Shown in pieces: positions 5,404 through 7,536 of a stretch of DNA of 7,536 nt (the stretch's first letter is position 1; every line of letters begins with the position of its first letter). The position numbers and the translations under genes are program-made. Source of the stretch: Oligoflexaceae bacterium (GTDB lineage: Bacteria > Bdellovibrionota_B > Oligoflexia > Oligoflexales > Oligoflexaceae); contig CANJJY010000224.1 in NCBI GenBank assembly GCA_947474445.1, positions 1-7,536 of the forward strand, in the 5' to 3' direction. Under the pieces are notes generated by a model. The model saw only the letters and a program-made list of their open reading frames with translations, was not told the DNA's origin and made no database searches.

Positions 5404-6786
5404 TCAGCTCTTCTTAGTCACCGTCAATCCCTCGGCAAACTCAGTAACCATGACGCCCGGGGTCAGCCCTGTTTCACGCACATAAGGCGAATCAGATGCG
5501 ACCATGGCCGCAGTAAAATCTCTCAGAATGCGTTCGTGAACCAATTGAATCGTCGAGCCCCCGAATCCCCCACCCGTCATGCGGCTACCGAGGATAGGCG
5601 GCTCCTTCAACTGCTGGTCTTTACCAATCACCCCCGCAAAGTCGAGCGCCTGACGACGGATCAAATCGAGTTCAAGGCAGGAAACCTCATAGTCGTCGCG
5701 AAGACTCGCGTGACTAGCGTTGATCGCCTGAGTCAATCGCGAGAGATCTCCTGCTTCCAAAGCTTGGACCGCTTGATCCACGCGCACATTTTCCAGGATC
5801 GCGTGCGCGATCCTCTGAGCGGTGCGACGATCGCCCGCAAAGACTTCGCGCGTCAAACGTTCGATCATCCCGGCTTGGGAACCATCCGGAGCAAAGGCCT
5901 GAAGAAAGGCCTGGTCCTGCGCAAAATATCCGAGAGAAGGATGGTTCCGTTTGGTCACCGATCGCAGCCGAACGAGACCCTCCTCGCAGGAGCGGCGGCG
6001 CTCGTTGTAGGGAGAATCTCCTAGCTCGTGCTTGACCTTGGTGTTGATCAGCACCGGCCGATAGGCCGCGAAGCGCGCGTGCGGCGCGACGTTTTGAGTT
6101 TCCACGCGACCTGAAGCGGCTAGGTCCTTAAAGTCGATGAGGAGCAAGCGATTCTTGTGCGCAAGCGCCACGGCCGTTTGATCCATGAGTCCACAGCGAG
6201 TTCCGGCGAACTGATGCTCGACGTACATGGCCTGCTGCGCGAGAGTCTGCAGCGGCGTCGGCAAATCTTCATAGTGCGCGAGCAGACTCAAAAGTCCCGT
6301 GCAGAGAGCGGCGGACGAACTGATGCCCGCTCCGGATGGCAGCTGCGAAGCGAGCCGCAGATGAATCGTCTGCGGCGCTTGAGCGCGCAGAGGATGCTGC
6401 CTTCCCTCGCTGAGATGCCAGATGAGGGCACCAATCGCATAACGCGCCCAGGAACGGCCGATGGCTTCCGGCAATCGCTCTCGCAAATCTTCCGAATGAT
6501 CACCCGTCGCGAGATGGGAGATAAAGGGCTCTAACTCCTTGTGCGTGACCTGGAGTATCCCTGGCTGTTCGTCTGAGGTCACCTCATAGACGGTATCGGC
6601 GCGTGCACCGAGGGTGCGCGAGGTCCAGAGTTCCATAGAAATCCCGCGATCCATCGCAAAGGGCAGGACTTTGCCGCCGTTGTAATCGGTGTGCTCGCCG
6701 ATCAAATTGATGCGACCGGGAGCATAGGCGGTAAAGCGCAGACTCAAGTCAGCGGCTGGCACCTGGGACGTTTGAATGATCTGCAT
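5404..6786 (-). CDS. galK: Galactokinase
   Basis: Cytosolic GHMP-family kinase that phosphorylates alpha-D-galactose at C1 with ATP, the first committed step of the Leloir pathway. All three family signatures are present in 460 residues: the galactokinase signature PGRINLIGEHTDYNGG at 23-38, the phosphate-binding LPSGAGISSSAAL at 149-161, and the C-terminal MTGGGFGGS motif at 403-411. The likely catalytic Asp is D202 in CGLMDQTAVALA, equivalent to the Asp in the E. coli CGIMDQ motif. E. coli GalK has about 382 residues. Part of the extra length lies around residues 60-115, an acidic and charged segment (HSEDLRERLPEAIGRSW). The gene starts two bases after the galT stop; its GGGAG (6793-6797) lies within the end of galT, so translation is probably coupled. 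Regulation would depend on a promoter upstream of galT, outside the window. Very secure identification. Confidence 0.97.
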   Translation of the reverse strand: MQIIQTSQVPAADLSLRFTAYAPGRINLIGEHTDYNGGKVLPFAMDRGISMELWTSRTLGARADTVYEVTSDEQPGILQVTHKELEPFISHLATGDHSEDLRERLPEAIGRSWARYAIGALIWHLSEGRQHPLRAQAPQTIHLRLASQLPSGAGISSSAALCTGLLSLLAHYEDLPTPLQTLAQQAMYVEHQFAGTRCGLMDQTAVALAHKNRLLLIDFKDLAASGRVETQNVAPHARFAAYRPVLINTKVKHELGDSPYNERRRSCEEGLVRLRSVTKRNHPSLGYFAQDQAFLQAFAPDGSQAGMIERLTREVFAGDRRTAQRIAHAILENVRVDQAVQALEAGDLSRLTQAINASHASLRDDYEVSCLELDLIRRQALDFAGVIGKDQQLKEPPILGSRMTGGGFGGSTIQLVHERILRDFTAAMVASDSPYVRETGLTPGVMVTEFAEGLTVTKKS

Positions 6787-6788
6787 GG

Positions 6789-7536
6789 TCAGCTCCCAAA
6801 TTCTACAGGGAAATTACGTAACTCCGCCGCCTTTAATTCAGGCACCGTATCGTTGATGAAAAGTCCGGTTCCACTCTCGACACCGGCGAGATATTTGAGT
6901 TTGCCGGGCGCGCGGTAGGGTGGATAGAATTCGATGTGCCAGTGATAGTGATCGGTATTCTCATCCTTGGACCCGCACTGATGGTGCACCATAATGTAGG
7001 GAAACTCCATTTTCAAAACCTGATTGTATTTGTGCGTCACGGTTTTGAGGAGGAGAGCCAACTGACTGACTTCGCTTGCATGGAGATCTTCGATGCGGGG
7101 ACGATGGGTCAGCGTGCTGATATGGACTTCATAGGGATAGCGAGCGGCCTGCGGAACATAGGCGACCATATCCGCCGTCCGCGCGACCAGGCGTGGGCCG
7201 GCAGCTTCGTCGCGGGCGAGATCACAGATGAGGCAGCGGCCATGCTGCTGGTGATGGCGGCGCGCCGATTCAAATTCTTTAGCGAGGACGGGCGGCGTGT
7301 GATTGAAGGCATAGAGCTGACCATGGGGGTGATGCAGCGTGACGCCGACTTCGGTGCCTTTATTTTCAAAGATGAAGACCTGCTTGATATGCGGCATCGC
7401 CCCGACAGCGCGCGAGCGATCGCGCCAGACCTCAACCAGATCCTCGATGTGGCTGAGCGAAAAGCTGCCCAGCGTCGCTTGGTGATGGGGCGAGTAGAGG
7501 ATGACTTCACAACGGCCTGTTTCACCCACTTCGGAA
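6789..7536 (-). CDS. galT: Galactose-1-phosphate uridylyltransferase (5' end missing)
   Basis: HIT-superfamily enzyme of the Leloir pathway that exchanges UMP between UDP-glucose and galactose-1-phosphate, giving UDP-galactose and glucose-1-phosphate. About 249 residues are visible; the family has about 330-350, so roughly 90-100 N-terminal residues lie beyond the right edge. The frame is open through the edge, and the GTG at 7527-7529 is an internal Val in the conserved TGRCEVILYSPHH segment. The active-site HPHGQ motif follows VGVTLH; the second His of HPH is the expected uridylylated nucleophile. Also seen are a CLIC pair, the HYHWHIEFYPP motif, and the C-terminal GTGLFINDTVPE stretch found in the type shared by thermophiles and actinobacteria. 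It is immediately upstream of galK, so the operon order is galT-galK. Whether galE or a regulator lies further upstream cannot be seen. Confidence 0.96.
   Translation of the reverse strand, partial: SEVGETGRCEVILYSPHHQATLGSFSLSHIEDLVEVWRDRSRAVGAMPHIKQVFIFENKGTEVGVTLHHPHGQLYAFNHTPPVLAKEFESARRHHQQHGRCLICDLARDEAAGPRLVARTADMVAYVPQAARYPYEVHISTLTHRPRIEDLHASEVSQLALLLKTVTHKYNQVLKMEFPYIMVHHQCGSKDENTDHYHWHIEFYPPYRAPGKLKYLAGVESGTGLFINDTVPELKAAELRNFPVEFGS

Noticed and set aside
5536..6024. A 162-codon plus-strand frame opposite galK
   Set aside because: It is antisense to a confidently identified gene and its product has no recognisable features; third-position GC of galK explains the open frame.
1..7536. 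CRISPR arrays, tRNA or rRNA genes, insertion sequences and phage genes
   Set aside because: No spaced direct repeats, no cloverleaf-like or ribosomal segments, no transposase or integrase motifs, and no terminal inverted repeats were seen by eye.

Overview
The window looks like chromosomal DNA from a Gram-negative bacterium. Two proteins carry lipoboxes with no Asp at +2, which suggests outer-membrane lipoproteins, and two others have type I signal peptides. Small, cysteine-containing exported proteins of unknown function and mixed GC content would fit a predatory or deltaproteobacteria-like group such as Bdellovibrionota/Oligoflexia. That is a guess from general style, not from a marker gene.

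Left part (1-1874, + strand, GC-rich): the 3' part of a sugar-type periplasmic substrate-binding protein, followed 15 bases later by a nine-helix membrane protein that resembles the flippase half of MprF without its aminoacyl-transferase half. The two look co-transcribed. A probable terminator follows at 1938-1978.

Middle part (about 1875-5403, visibly more AT-rich, loosely packed, orphan-like): a small cysteine-rich lipoprotein (+) with a strong terminator, a small Gly/Tyr-rich secreted protein (-), a small Gln-rich secreted protein (+), and a lipoprotein (-) whose core matches bacterial protein-glutaminases, with Cys, His and Asp motifs in the right order. The last two genes converge on one bidirectional terminator. 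Upstream of the lipoprotein, on the other strand, is an open frame interrupted by one TAG that may be a decayed or mis-started small gene.

Right part (5404-7536, - strand, GC-rich): the Leloir genes galT (5' end outside the window) and galK, two bases apart and surely co-transcribed. They convert galactose to galactose-1-phosphate and then to UDP-galactose. The sugar-binding protein at the far left could feed such a pathway, but it is on the other strand and more than 4 kb away, and its ligand cannot be read from sequence.

No tRNA, rRNA, CRISPR array, insertion sequence or phage gene was recognised. The most interesting items are the protein-glutaminase-like lipoprotein, the stand-alone MprF-type flippase paired with a binding protein, and the interrupted small frame at 5150-5383.
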